Shown here piece by piece: positions 37,495-45,844 of a DNA stretch of 64,000 bases. Every line of letters starts with the position of its first letter. Positions within the stretch are counted from its first letter, which is position 1. The notes below the pieces were generated by a model. It ran no database searches. It saw nothing but the letters and a program-made list of their open reading frames with translations, and had not been told where the DNA came from. Origin of the DNA: Variovorax guangxiensis (GTDB lineage Bacteria > Pseudomonadota > Gammaproteobacteria > Burkholderiales > Burkholderiaceae_C); the NCBI RefSeq assembly GCF_003952165.1, contig NZ_RXFT01000002.1, positions 548,938 to 612,937 of the forward strand, written 5' to 3'. A program made the position numbers and the translations under genes.

Positions 37495-38775
37495 TCAGTC
37501 GCGTGCGTCGGCCACGGCCGCGGCTTCGTCGCGCCAGCCCCGCAGCCGCCGGTAGAGCGTGCCGCGCGACACGCGCAGCTGCCGCGCCGCCTGCGACACG
37601 TTGCCGCCATGCGCGGCGAGCGTCTCCTCGATCAGCTTGCGGCTGTGCTCGCGCAGCGTGGTCTGCTCGTGGGGCGCTGCCTCGTCACCATCTGCGTGCT
37701 CGCTGGCCTGTGCGGCCGGCATCGCATCGTGCCGCTCGATGGCCAGTGGGGCAGCCTCGCCCGGCATCGCCACTGCGTGCCGGAAGTCCGCGCCATCCGC
37801 GCCGCCCTTCAACTGTGCCTGCATCCACACGCCAAGGCCGCTTGCCAGCCGCAACGGCTGCGCAGCCTCGCGTCGGCCCAAGCGCAGCAGGCTCGCAAGA
37901 TCGTGCCCCAGCAAAAACTCCACGTCGCGCTCGTCCGCCGCCTCGGGCAGCCGACCCAGCAGCCGCGCGCCCGCGTTGTTGAGCCAGGCGATGGTGCCGT
38001 CGGGCGCGATGCCGGCCAGCGCTTCGAGCGGCGTGCCCAGCAGCGTGGGGCTGGCCTGGAAGCGCAGGATCAGGTGGTCGCGCGACTGCGCCTGCAGCAG
38101 CCGGTTCTCGATGGTGGTGGCGTACAGCGACACCATCGACGCCGCGTCGAAGCCGAAGCGCCGCGCCTCCACCGTGAGGTCGAGCACGCCGGCGAGCTGC
38201 CCTGTCACATCGCGTATCGGCGCGGCCGCGCACTGCATGTGGCACAGCAGGTCGAAGTAGTGCTCGGCGCCGTCGACGGTGCAGGCCTGCCCGGTGCTCG
38301 CCACGATGCCCGGCGCCGTGGTGCCGACGATGTGCTCGGCAATGTTCACGCCCACGCGCGCGGTCTTGCGCAGCACGGGCTGGTGCGCGGCGGCGGGATG
38401 CTGCGTGACGTGCACCACCACGCCCTCGCGGTCGGTGAGGATCACGTGGCAGTCGGTGCCCGCGAGCGCGTGCTCCATCTGCCCGAGTTCCTGCCGCGCC
38501 GCTTCGAGCAGCTGGCGGTTGCGCGCGAGCGTGGCGTGCAGCCGGCTGGGCGTGACCGGGTCGAAGGGCACGATGCGCTGGCGGTCGGCGTGGGTGCGGC
38601 TGCAGCGCATCCACGACTGGATCACCGCCTCGCCCACCAGCCCCGAGGGGCGCACGCCTTCCTCGAAGAACTGCCGCCGCGCGAGCGCCACGCGCTGCGC
38701 GGGCGTGCTGGCGAAGAGCTGGCGCGGGGCATCGGGTGTACCGATTCTTCCGACAAGGCTTCTGTCGAGGGCCAT
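37495..38775 (-). CDS. GAF-domain regulator with Fis-type HTH, lacking an AAA+ domain
   Basis: 426 residues from ATG 38775. The N-terminal GAF-type sensor (about 60-230, resembling AcoR-type activators: VIQSWMRCSRTHAD, TDREGVVVHVTQHP, CHMQCAAAPIRDVTGQLAGVLDLT) is followed by a PAS-like part (ALAGIAPDGTIAWLNNAGA). The C-terminal Fis helix-turn-helix (EETLAAHGGNVSQAARQLRVSRGTLYRRLR) ends it. The sigma-54 AAA+ module (GESGTGKE, GAFTGA) expected between them is absent. It is convergent with gcd (7-bp gap) and divergent to the quinohemoprotein alcohol dehydrogenase gene, its likely target. Confidence 0.88.
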   Translation of the reverse strand: MALDRSLVGRIGTPDAPRQLFASTPAQRVALARRQFFEEGVRPSGLVGEAVIQSWMRCSRTHADRQRIVPFDPVTPSRLHATLARNRQLLEAARQELGQMEHALAGTDCHVILTDREGVVVHVTQHPAAAHQPVLRKTARVGVNIAEHIVGTTAPGIVASTGQACTVDGAEHYFDLLCHMQCAAAPIRDVTGQLAGVLDLTVEARRFGFDAASMVSLYATTIENRLLQAQSRDHLILRFQASPTLLGTPLEALAGIAPDGTIAWLNNAGARLLGRLPEAADERDVEFLLGHDLASLLRLGRREAAQPLRLASGLGVWMQAQLKGGADGADFRHAVAMPGEAAPLAIERHDAMPAAQASEHADGDEAAPHEQTTLREHSRKLIEETLAAHGGNVSQAARQLRVSRGTLYRRLRGWRDEAAAVADARD

Positions 38776-38906
38776 GGGTGAGCTGCCTCCCGGTTCAGGA
38801 CCAGCGTCGAATGTGTTCCGCAATGGAACAGCGCCGGACTGGGGAAATCCCGAAGATGAACGCGCGGCCCGTCCCGACGATTCTTGGCGCACAAAGGAGA
38901 CCTGCG

Positions 38907-41021
38907 ATGAAAAAAACACACTCCGGGCTGCTCGTGCTCGCCGGCGCATTGCTGTGCCTGGGCGCCACCACCGCAGCCACGGCCCAGAACGCACAGGACC
39001 GCGCGGCAGCCGCCACGAAACGCGTCGACGGCGGCTTCATCCGCGCCAACGCCGCGCAGAAGAAGACGCCGGACTGGCCCAGCGTGGGCCTGGACTATTC
39101 GGAATCGCGCTTCAGCCAGCTCGACCAGGTGAACGCCGGCAACGTGAAGGACCTGGGGCTGGTCTGGTCGTACAACCTGGAGTCCACGCGCGGCGTGGAA
39201 GCCACGCCGCTGGTGGTGGACGGCATCATGTACATCACCGCCTCCTGGAGCGTGGTGCACGCCATCGACACGCGCACCGGCCAGCGGCTGTGGACCTTCG
39301 ATCCGCAGGTCGACAGGTCCAAGGGCTTCAGGGGCTGCTGCGACGTGGTGAACAGAGGCGTCGCGATCTACGAGGGCAAGGTCTACGTGGCGGCCTACGA
39401 CGGCCGGCTGATCGCGCTCGATGCCGCCACCGGCCAGAAGGTCTGGGAGAAGAACACCATCGAGGGCCAGAAGGGCAGCTACACCATCACCGGCGCGCCG
39501 CGCGTGTTCAAGGGCAAGGTCATCGTCGGCAACGGCGGGGCCGAATACGGCGTGCGCGGCTTCGTCACCGCCTACGACGTGAAGACGGGCGACCAGAAGT
39601 GGCGCTGGTTCGTGGTGCCGGGCGACCCGGGCAAGCCCTTCGAGGACGAGTCGATGGCGCGCGCCGCCAAGACCTGGGACCCCAGCGGCAAGTACTGGGA
39701 GGCCGGCGGCGGCGGCACCGCCTGGGACAGCTTCGCCTTCGACCCCGAGCTCAACCTGATGTACGTGGGCACCGGCAACGGCTCGCCCTGGTCGCACAAG
39801 GCGCGCAGCCCCAAGGGCGGCGACAACCTCTACCTGGGCTCGGTGGTGGCGCTCGACCCCGACACCGGCAAGTACAAGTGGCACTACCAGGAGACGCCCG
39901 GCGACAACTGGGACTACACCTCCACGCAGTCGATGATCCTGGCCAACGTGAAGATCGGCGGCAAGCAGCGCAAGGTGCTGCTGCATGCGCCGAAGAACGG
40001 CTTCTTCTTCGTCATCGACCGCACCAACGGCAAGTTCATCTCGGCGAAGAACTTCGTCGAGGTCAACTGGGCCACCGGTTACGACAGGAACGGCCGCCCC
40101 ATCGAGATCGCCGCCGCGCGCGACGCCACCAAGCCCGGCGACAGCATCCCCGGGCCCTTCGGCGCGCACAACTGGCATCCGATGTCGTTCAACCCGCAGA
40201 CCGGCTTCGCCTACCTGCCCGCGCAGCATGTGCCGATCAACCTCATGGACGACAAGGACTGGAAGTTCGACGAGAACGTGCCCGGCCGTCCGCATTCGGG
40301 CCTGGGCTGGAACCTGGGCAAGTTCGCCAACGCCGAGCCTCCCAAGAGCAAGCCCTTCGGCCGCCTCGTGGCCTGGGACCCGGTGGCGCAGAAGGAAGCC
40401 TGGGGCGTGGACTATGCATCGCCCTGGAACGGCGGCACCCTCACCACCGCCGGCAACCTCGTGTTCCAGGGCACGGCCGATGGCCGCCTGCTGGCCTACA
40501 ACGCGAAGACCGGCGAGAAGCTCTGGGAAACGCCCACCGGCACCGGTGTGGTTGCCGCGCCATCGACCTACATGGTCGACGGCAAGCAGTACGTGTCGGT
40601 CGCGGTGGGCTGGGGCGGCGTCTACGGCCTCGCGCAGCGAGCCACCGAGCGGCAGGGTCCGGGCACGGTCTACACCTTCGCGGTGGGCGGTACCGCCAGG
40701 ATGCCCGAGTTCGTGCAGTACCGCATGGACAAGCTGGTGCAGGGCGTGAAGTACGACCCCGCCAAGGTCCAGGCCGGCACCATGCTCTACGTGAGCAACT
40801 GCGTGTTCTGCCACGGCGTGCCTGGCGTGGACCGCGGCGGCAACATCCCCAACCTCGGCTACATGGACGCGGCCTACATCGAGAACCTCGACAAGTTCGT
40901 GCTCAAGGGCCCGGCCATGTCGCGCGGCATGCCCGACTTCACGGGCAAGCTCTCGAACGACGACATCGAGAGCATCAAGGCCTTCATCCAGGGAACCGCC
41001 GACGCCATCCGCCCGAAGTAG
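38907..41021 (+). CDS. PQQ-dependent alcohol dehydrogenase with C-terminal cytochrome c (quinohemoprotein)
   Basis: 704 residues. The signal peptide ends near TAQ (27). The PQQ propeller follows, with the adjacent-cysteine disulfide ring in FRGCCDVVNRG (about 141) and repeated W-motifs. The C-terminal domain carries one heme c site, CVFCH (about 632), with a later methionine ligand candidate in SRGMPDF. This layout is a type II quinohemoprotein alcohol dehydrogenase, oxidising primary alcohols in the periplasm and donating to a cytochrome or azurin. AAAGGAGA precedes ATG 38907. A GAF/Fis regulator gene is divergent. Confidence 0.94.
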   Translation: MKKTHSGLLVLAGALLCLGATTAATAQNAQDRAAAATKRVDGGFIRANAAQKKTPDWPSVGLDYSESRFSQLDQVNAGNVKDLGLVWSYNLESTRGVEATPLVVDGIMYITASWSVVHAIDTRTGQRLWTFDPQVDRSKGFRGCCDVVNRGVAIYEGKVYVAAYDGRLIALDAATGQKVWEKNTIEGQKGSYTITGAPRVFKGKVIVGNGGAEYGVRGFVTAYDVKTGDQKWRWFVVPGDPGKPFEDESMARAAKTWDPSGKYWEAGGGGTAWDSFAFDPELNLMYVGTGNGSPWSHKARSPKGGDNLYLGSVVALDPDTGKYKWHYQETPGDNWDYTSTQSMILANVKIGGKQRKVLLHAPKNGFFFVIDRTNGKFISAKNFVEVNWATGYDRNGRPIEIAAARDATKPGDSIPGPFGAHNWHPMSFNPQTGFAYLPAQHVPINLMDDKDWKFDENVPGRPHSGLGWNLGKFANAEPPKSKPFGRLVAWDPVAQKEAWGVDYASPWNGGTLTTAGNLVFQGTADGRLLAYNAKTGEKLWETPTGTGVVAAPSTYMVDGKQYVSVAVGWGGVYGLAQRATERQGPGTVYTFAVGGTARMPEFVQYRMDKLVQGVKYDPAKVQAGTMLYVSNCVFCHGVPGVDRGGNIPNLGYMDAAYIENLDKFVLKGPAMSRGMPDFTGKLSNDDIESIKAFIQGTADAIRPK

Positions 41022-41048
41022 AGGACGCAGCAGCACCAACAAAAAAGA

Positions 41049-41080
41049 AAGCCGCCGTCCCAAAGGACAGCGGCTTCAAT
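41049..41080 (+). terminator. Terminator between the alcohol dehydrogenase and Bug genes
   Basis: AAGCCGCCGTCC (41049-41060) pairs with GGACAGCGGCTT (41065-41076) around a CAAA loop, with one mismatch. An A-run precedes it and a weak T-rich stretch follows, so it may act in both directions between the convergent genes. Confidence 0.75.
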
Positions 41081-41094
41081 TTGTCAATTCCGGG

Positions 41095-41182
41095 AACACC
41101 GAGGAACCGGCTTCGCCGGGCCTCAGGTGTTGCCCCCGGAAGGGGGTTGGCGTAGCGACACGAAGTGCGCGCAGCCTGGGGG
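41095..41182 (-). repeat. Family A 3'-end repeat, copy A4
   Basis: 88 bp. The outer stem is AACACC/GGTGTT. The middle stem is GAGG/CCTC where other copies have GCGG/CCGC, a paired change. The GGGGG end is 9 bp from the stop of the minus-strand Bug gene. Confidence 0.85.
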
Positions 41183-41191
41183 CGAACCAGG

Positions 41192-42166
41192 TCAATCGGC
41201 GTAGACGCCGGCGGCCTTGATGATCGGCCCCCACTTCGCGATCTCGGCCGAGACGAACTTCTTGTGTTCCGCCGGCTCGGTGCGCTTGTCGGTGGTGATC
41301 ACCGCGCCCAGCGCCTCTTCACGCTTGATGAAGCCGGGGTCCTTCATCGCGGCCTTGATGGCTTCGTTGAGCTTCTTCAGCACCGGCGCGGGCGTGCCCT
41401 TGGGCGCGTACACGCCGTGCCAGATCGTCACTTCGAAGCCCTTGAGGCCCGACTCGTCCAGCGTCGGCAGGTCCTTCAGCGCGGGGGTGGTCAGGCGCTT
41501 GCTGGTGGTCACGGCGTAGGCCTTGACCTTCTTGGCCTCGATCTGCGACGTGGTGTTGGTGGTCTGGTCGCACAGCAGGTCGATCTGGCCGCCCAGCAGG
41601 TCGGCGATGGCCGGTGCGGTGCCCTTGTAGGGAACCGGCGTCATCTCGACCTTCAGTGCGCTCTGGAACAGCAGGCCGCACAGGTGCGAGGCGGCGCCCA
41701 GGCCGGCGTTGCCGAGGTTGATCTTGCCCTTGTTGGCCGCGATCCAGCTCGTCAACTCCTTGTAGTTGTTGGCCGGCAGGCCGGGCTTGCCGATCAGCGT
41801 CATCGGCACTTCGTTGACCATGCCCAGGTACTCGAAGTCGGTCTCGACGTTGAAGGGCAGCTTGCGGTAGAGCGCCGGCATCGTCGACATGCCGATGTGG
41901 TTCAGCAGCAGCGTGTAGCCGTCGGGGTTGGCGCGCGCCACCTTGGCGGTGCCGATGGAACTGCCCGCGCCGGCGGTGTTGTCCACCACGATGGTGGTGC
42001 CCAGCGTCTTCTGCATGGCTTCGGCCAGGTCGCGCGCGACACGGTCGGTCGGGCCGCCGGCGGCGAAAGGCACCACCAGCGTCACGGTCTTGCCCGCGGG
42101 GAAATCCTGGGCGTGTGCACCGACGGCCGCGGCGGCAATCGCCGCGAGGGCGAACAGTTTCTTCAT
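41192..42166 (-). CDS. Tripartite tricarboxylate transporter-type substrate-binding protein (Bug family)
   Basis: 324 residues. A short signal peptide (MKKLFALAAIAAAAVGAHAQ) is followed by the Bug start [23 protein letters not shown] and VVDNTAGAGSSIGTAKVA. The ligand-region motif LGNAGLGAASHLCGLLFQ is also present. It would bind a carboxylate in the periplasm; the divergent succinate-semialdehyde dehydrogenase gene suggests, weakly, a dicarboxylate or hydroxy-acid. No membrane TctAB genes are adjacent. It is followed by repeat A4. Confidence 0.92.
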   Translation of the reverse strand: MKKLFALAAIAAAAVGAHAQDFPAGKTVTLVVPFAAGGPTDRVARDLAEAMQKTLGTTIVVDNTAGAGSSIGTAKVARANPDGYTLLLNHIGMSTMPALYRKLPFNVETDFEYLGMVNEVPMTLIGKPGLPANNYKELTSWIAANKGKINLGNAGLGAASHLCGLLFQSALKVEMTPVPYKGTAPAIADLLGGQIDLLCDQTTNTTSQIEAKKVKAYAVTTSKRLTTPALKDLPTLDESGLKGFEVTIWHGVYAPKGTPAPVLKKLNEAIKAAMKDPGFIKREEALGAVITTDKRTEPAEHKKFVSAEIAKWGPIIKAAGVYAD

Positions 42167-42204
42167 GTCGTCTCCGAAAGGGGGGAATAAAAACGCCGCG
42201 ATCT

Positions 42205-42245
42205 TAAGGGCTGACCAGGGCCTGACCTATAGCGAATAGCCCTTA
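42205..42245. promoter_or_regulatory. Long-range inverted repeat in the Bug/gabD divergent spacer
   Basis: TAAGGGCT (42205-42212) and AGCCCTTA (42238-42245) are perfect 8-bp inverted arms 25 bp apart, and a direct repeat CTGACC occurs twice, 11 bp apart, between them. This may be an operator for an unlinked regulator. Function is not shown. Confidence 0.35.
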
Positions 42246-42407
42246 GCCAAAGGCCGTCTTGCGCACCTCGGCGGGGCGCATGGCGGGGCTTGCAAACCCG
42301 GGCCTCGCGAACGGGTTTGCGGTGGGCCGCTTGCGGCGATGCCGCCGGCGTGGTCCTCTCGTCCTGCAGGCCCCCTCATCCATCCCGACACCAGGAGACC
42401 ACCACCG

Positions 42408-43874
42408 ATGCAGACCATCCAGCTCAAAGACCCGACCCTGCTGCGCCAGCAGGCCTACATCGCAGGCGCATGGGCCGACGCCGACGGCGGCGAGACCGTG
42501 GCCGTCACCAACCCGGCCAACGGCCAGCAGATCGGCACCGTGCCGATGTGCGGCGCCGAAGAGACCGCGCGCGCCATCGCCGCCGCCGAGATTGCCCAGC
42601 GTGCGTGGGCGAAGGTGCCGGCCAAGGAGCGCTGCGCCGTGCTGCGCAGGCTCAACGACCTGATGCTGGCCAATGTGGACGACCTCGCGCTCATCATGAC
42701 CACCGAGCAGGGCAAGCCCATGGCCGAGAGCCGCGGCGAGATCGCCTACGCAGCCTCGTTCATCGAATGGTTCGCCGAGGAGGCGCGCCGCGTCTACGGC
42801 GACACTATTCCCGCGCCGCAGGCCGACCGCCGCATCCTCGCGCTCAAGCAGCCCGTGGGCGTGACGGCCGCCATCACGCCGTGGAACTTTCCCGCCGCCA
42901 TGCTCACGCGCAAGGCCGGCCCCGCGCTCGCTGCCGGCTGCGCGATGGTGGTGAAGCCCGCCACGCAGACGCCGTTCTCCGCGCTGGCCTTCGCCGAACT
43001 GGCCGAGCGCGCGGGCGTGCCCAAGGGGCTGCTGTCGGTGCTCACCGGCTCGGCCAGCAAGATCGGCGGCGAGATGACGCGCAACCCCATCGTGCGCAAG
43101 CTCACCTTCACGGGCTCGACCGAGGTGGGGCGCACGCTGATGAAGCAGTCGGCCGACACCATCAAGAAGCTCTCGCTCGAGCTGGGCGGCAACGCGCCCT
43201 TCATCGTGTTCGACGATGCGGATGTGGACGCGGCCGTCGAGGGCGCGATGGTCTCCAAGTACCGCAACACCGGCCAGACCTGCGTGTGCGCCAACCGCAT
43301 CTACGTGCAGCGCGGCGTGCTCGACGACTTCACGTGCAAGCTGGTGGCGAAGGTCGAGGCGATGAAGGTGGGCGACGGCACCGCGCCCGGCGTCACACAG
43401 GGCCCGCTGATCGACGCCAAGGCCGTCGAGAAGATCGAGGAGCACGTGGCCGACGCCGTGGCCAAGGGCGGCAAGGTGCTCACCGGCGGCAAGCGCCACG
43501 CGCTGGGCGGCCTCTTCTTCGAGCCCACGGTGATAGGTGGCGCCACCGCCGGCATGCTGTTCGCGCGCGAAGAAACCTTCGGGCCGCTCGCGCCGATCTT
43601 CGCCTTCGACACCGAGGAGGAAGCCATCGCCGCCGCGAACGACACCGAGTTCGGCCTGGCCTCTTATTTCTACGCGCGCGACATCGGCCGCATCATGCGC
43701 GTGGCCGAAGCGCTGGAATCGGGCATCGTGGGCGTGAACACGGGGCTCGTGTCCACGGCCGAAGCGCCCTTCGGCGGCGTGAAGCAGTCGGGGCTCGGCC
43801 GCGAGGGCTCGAAGTACGGGCTCGACGATTTCCTCGAGGTGAAGTACGTCTGCCTCGCGGGGATCGACAAGTAG
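42408..43874 (+). CDS. gabD: NAD(P)-dependent succinate-semialdehyde dehydrogenase
   Basis: 488 residues of the aldehyde dehydrogenase superfamily. TPWNFPAAMLTRKAGPALAAGC (about 155) and TFTGSTEVGRTLM form the cofactor site; the catalytic glutamate is in LELGGNAPFIVF (about 258) and the catalytic cysteine in NTGQTCVCANR (about 290). The end EGSKYGLDDFLEVKYVCLAGI is typical of GabD. It oxidises succinate semialdehyde to succinate. ATG 42408 follows CAGGAGACC; the open frame upstream is not family-like. Divergent from a Bug gene. Confidence 0.92.
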   Translation: MQTIQLKDPTLLRQQAYIAGAWADADGGETVAVTNPANGQQIGTVPMCGAEETARAIAAAEIAQRAWAKVPAKERCAVLRRLNDLMLANVDDLALIMTTEQGKPMAESRGEIAYAASFIEWFAEEARRVYGDTIPAPQADRRILALKQPVGVTAAITPWNFPAAMLTRKAGPALAAGCAMVVKPATQTPFSALAFAELAERAGVPKGLLSVLTGSASKIGGEMTRNPIVRKLTFTGSTEVGRTLMKQSADTIKKLSLELGGNAPFIVFDDADVDAAVEGAMVSKYRNTGQTCVCANRIYVQRGVLDDFTCKLVAKVEAMKVGDGTAPGVTQGPLIDAKAVEKIEEHVADAVAKGGKVLTGGKRHALGGLFFEPTVIGGATAGMLFAREETFGPLAPIFAFDTEEEAIAAANDTEFGLASYFYARDIGRIMRVAEALESGIVGVNTGLVSTAEAPFGGVKQSGLGREGSKYGLDDFLEVKYVCLAGIDK

Positions 43875-44009
43875 CAGCAAGCGGCTGCACATTCTTCGTA
43901 AAGGAAGTTTGCCGGCCGTCGAACTGTCCGACAGGCGGAGCCGGCGCCGGACGATGCGGCCGGCGCATGCCGGACCTAGGGTGAAGGGCTTTTGAAGGAG
44001 ATTCAACCC

Positions 44010-44585
44010 ATGCCCAACACCACCACATCGTCATCCTCGCTGGACGGAATGAAAGTTGCCATCCTCGTGTCCGACGGCTTCGAGCAGGTCGAGATGACCG
44101 AGCCGCGCAAGGCGCTCGACCTCGCCGGCGCGCAGACGCGAATCGTCTCGCCCGTCGGGCGCGTGCGCGGCTGGAACCATCACGACCCGGCGGACAGCTT
44201 CCCCGTCGACGTGCCGCTGAAGAATGCGAGGCCCGACGACTTCGACGCATTGCTGCTGCCCGGCGGCGTCGTGAACCCGGACGCGCTGCGCATCGACGAG
44301 AAGGCAGTCGCTTTCGTGCGTGCCTTCGTCGAGGCCGGCAAGCCCATCGCGGCGATCTGCCACGGACCCTGGACGCTGATCGATGCCGGCGGCGTCAAGG
44401 GTCGCAAGATGACCTCGTGGCCCTCGCTGCATGCCGATCTGAAGAACGCCGGCGCGAAGTGGACCGACGAGGAAGTCGTGGTCGACCGCAGCCTCGTCAC
44501 CAGCCGCAAGCCGGACGACCTGCCCGCCTTCAACCGCGAGATGACGAAGGCCTTCGCGCTCGCGCGGGAAACCGCGGCTCACTGA
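44010..44585 (+). CDS. DJ-1/PfpI-family type 1 glutamine amidotransferase-like protein
   Basis: 191 residues. The fold starts MKVAILVSDGFEQVEMTEPRKAL, the nucleophile elbow is AAICHGPWTLID with the reactive Cys near 118, and the conserved glutamate is in the E of GFEQVEMTE. DJ-1/PfpI proteins act as stress chaperones, deglycases or proteases; the exact activity cannot be told. ATG 44010 follows GAAGGAG. Its last 56 bp overlap the 3' end of the convergent citrate-synthase gene. Confidence 0.9.
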   Translation: MPNTTTSSSSLDGMKVAILVSDGFEQVEMTEPRKALDLAGAQTRIVSPVGRVRGWNHHDPADSFPVDVPLKNARPDDFDALLLPGGVVNPDALRIDEKAVAFVRAFVEAGKPIAAICHGPWTLIDAGGVKGRKMTSWPSLHADLKNAGAKWTDEEVVVDRSLVTSRKPDDLPAFNREMTKAFALARETAAH

Positions 44586-45762
44586 TCTCTTCGGCCGCGC
44601 CGGGCATCGGCCCCGTGTAGCGGGCTCGCGGACGGATCAGTTGCCCCGTGGCCTGCTGCTCCAGCACGTGCGCGGTCCAGCCGACGGTACGCGAGAGCGC
44701 GAAGAGCGTGAGCGCCGCGCCTGGCGGCAGCCTGTGCACGGCAGCGAGGGCGGCCAGCGCGAAATCGATGTTCGCGGCCTCGCCCAGCAGTCTCTCGCCG
44801 ATGCCGCGCAATTCCTCGAAGGCGGGCGGCAGCTCGATGTTCGCGAGCAGGGCGCCGCAGCGCGCGTCGCCGCCCGGGTAGAGCGGATGGCCGAAGGCCG
44901 CCAGCGGCCGGTCGTGCGCGAGCCACTCGCGCACCGCGGCCTCGGCGCCGATGTCCGACGCACGGTGCATCAGCGCCTGCACCGCTGCCGAGGCGCCGCC
45001 ATGCAGCGGCCCGGTCAGCGTCGAGAGGCCGGTGAGCAGGCAGGCAGCCATCGACGCGCCGGTCGATGCCGTCACGCGCGCGGCGAAGGTCGAAGCGTTG
45101 AGTTCGTGGTCGGCCAGCAGCACCAGGGCGCGGCGCAGGTCGTCGGCGGCGCGCGGCCGGCGCCACGCCGTGGCCAGCCGCATGTGCAGCGGCATCTCGC
45201 GCGCGGCAGGCGTGGTGCCCAGCATCGCATCGGCCAGCGCGCCGATCGCGCTTGCCGCCTCGGCCTGCAGCACGCTGCGCGAGCGGCCGCGCGATGGCAG
45301 GTCGGTGGCGGCGCGCGCCGCGAGCGCGAGCAGGCCGGCCTGCAGCGGTGCGTTGCCTGAAGCAGCGGATGCGGCCGAAGCAGGAAAGCGCGGTGGCGTG
45401 CTTTCCCACAGCAGCCCCGCCACATCCTCCAGCGCGGCCTGCTCCGCCAGCACGCAGGCATCTTGCCCGCGATACAGCAGCCGCCCTTCGGCCACCGTCG
45501 ATACGGCAGAGGCCAGCACCGGCTCGCCCCACTGGATCGCCTCGGTCGCCACCGTCTCGACACTGCGCCGGCCCCTCGCGCGCGCCGCGATGCGCTGCAC
45601 GTCGTCGCGGTGATAGAGGCTGCGGCGCGGATCCGCCGCATCGGGCTTGGCGCGGATGCGGCCGCGGCTCACGCTCGCGTAGAGCGTCTGCGGACGCACC
45701 TGCATCAGCTCCAGCGCCTCGGTGGCCGGCAGCCACAGGGGCGTGCTTCTCTTCATGGTCAT
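44530..45762 (-). CDS. Citrate synthase family protein fused to an N-terminal helix-turn-helix
   Basis: 410 residues from ATG 45762 (or 408 from 45756). Residues about 5-55 (WLPATEALELMQVRPQTLYASVSRGRIRAKP, then RRSLYHRDDVQRIAARAR) look like a MerR/excisionase-type DNA-binding domain. The rest is a citrate synthase: LTGPLHGGAS with one catalytic His, AAFGHPLYPGGDARC with the second, and NIDFALAAL with the Asp. A direct DNA-binding enzyme or metabolite-sensing regulator is possible. It is divergent to a second citrate synthase paralogue with a palindrome between. Confidence 0.87.
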   Translation of the reverse strand: MTMKRSTPLWLPATEALELMQVRPQTLYASVSRGRIRAKPDAADPRRSLYHRDDVQRIAARARGRRSVETVATEAIQWGEPVLASAVSTVAEGRLLYRGQDACVLAEQAALEDVAGLLWESTPPRFPASAASAASGNAPLQAGLLALAARAATDLPSRGRSRSVLQAEAASAIGALADAMLGTTPAAREMPLHMRLATAWRRPRAADDLRRALVLLADHELNASTFAARVTASTGASMAACLLTGLSTLTGPLHGGASAAVQALMHRASDIGAEAAVREWLAHDRPLAAFGHPLYPGGDARCGALLANIELPPAFEELRGIGERLLGEAANIDFALAALAAVHRLPPGAALTLFALSRTVGWTAHVLEQQATGQLIRPRARYTGPMPGAAEEISEPRFPARARRPSSSRG

Positions 45763-45781
45763 GTTGACAGAATAGATCAAG

Positions 45782-45793
45782 ATTGACGTCAAT
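45782..45793. promoter_or_regulatory. Perfect palindrome between the divergent citrate-synthase genes
   Basis: ATTGACGTCAAT is a 12-bp perfect palindrome lying 19 bp from the HTH-fused gene and 51 bp from the other start. It is the obvious candidate operator for the fused helix-turn-helix domain. Confidence 0.5.
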
Positions 45794-45844
45794 ATCCATC
45801 GGACCAGAATCGATGTCATCGTGACAACCCAGGAGCAAAGAGCG

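Noticed and set aside
45764..45795. TTGACA with a distant CAATAT as a MerR-type promoter with a long spacer
   Set aside because: Spacing of 20 bp and a poor -10 make it too weak to call. Only the palindrome is reported.
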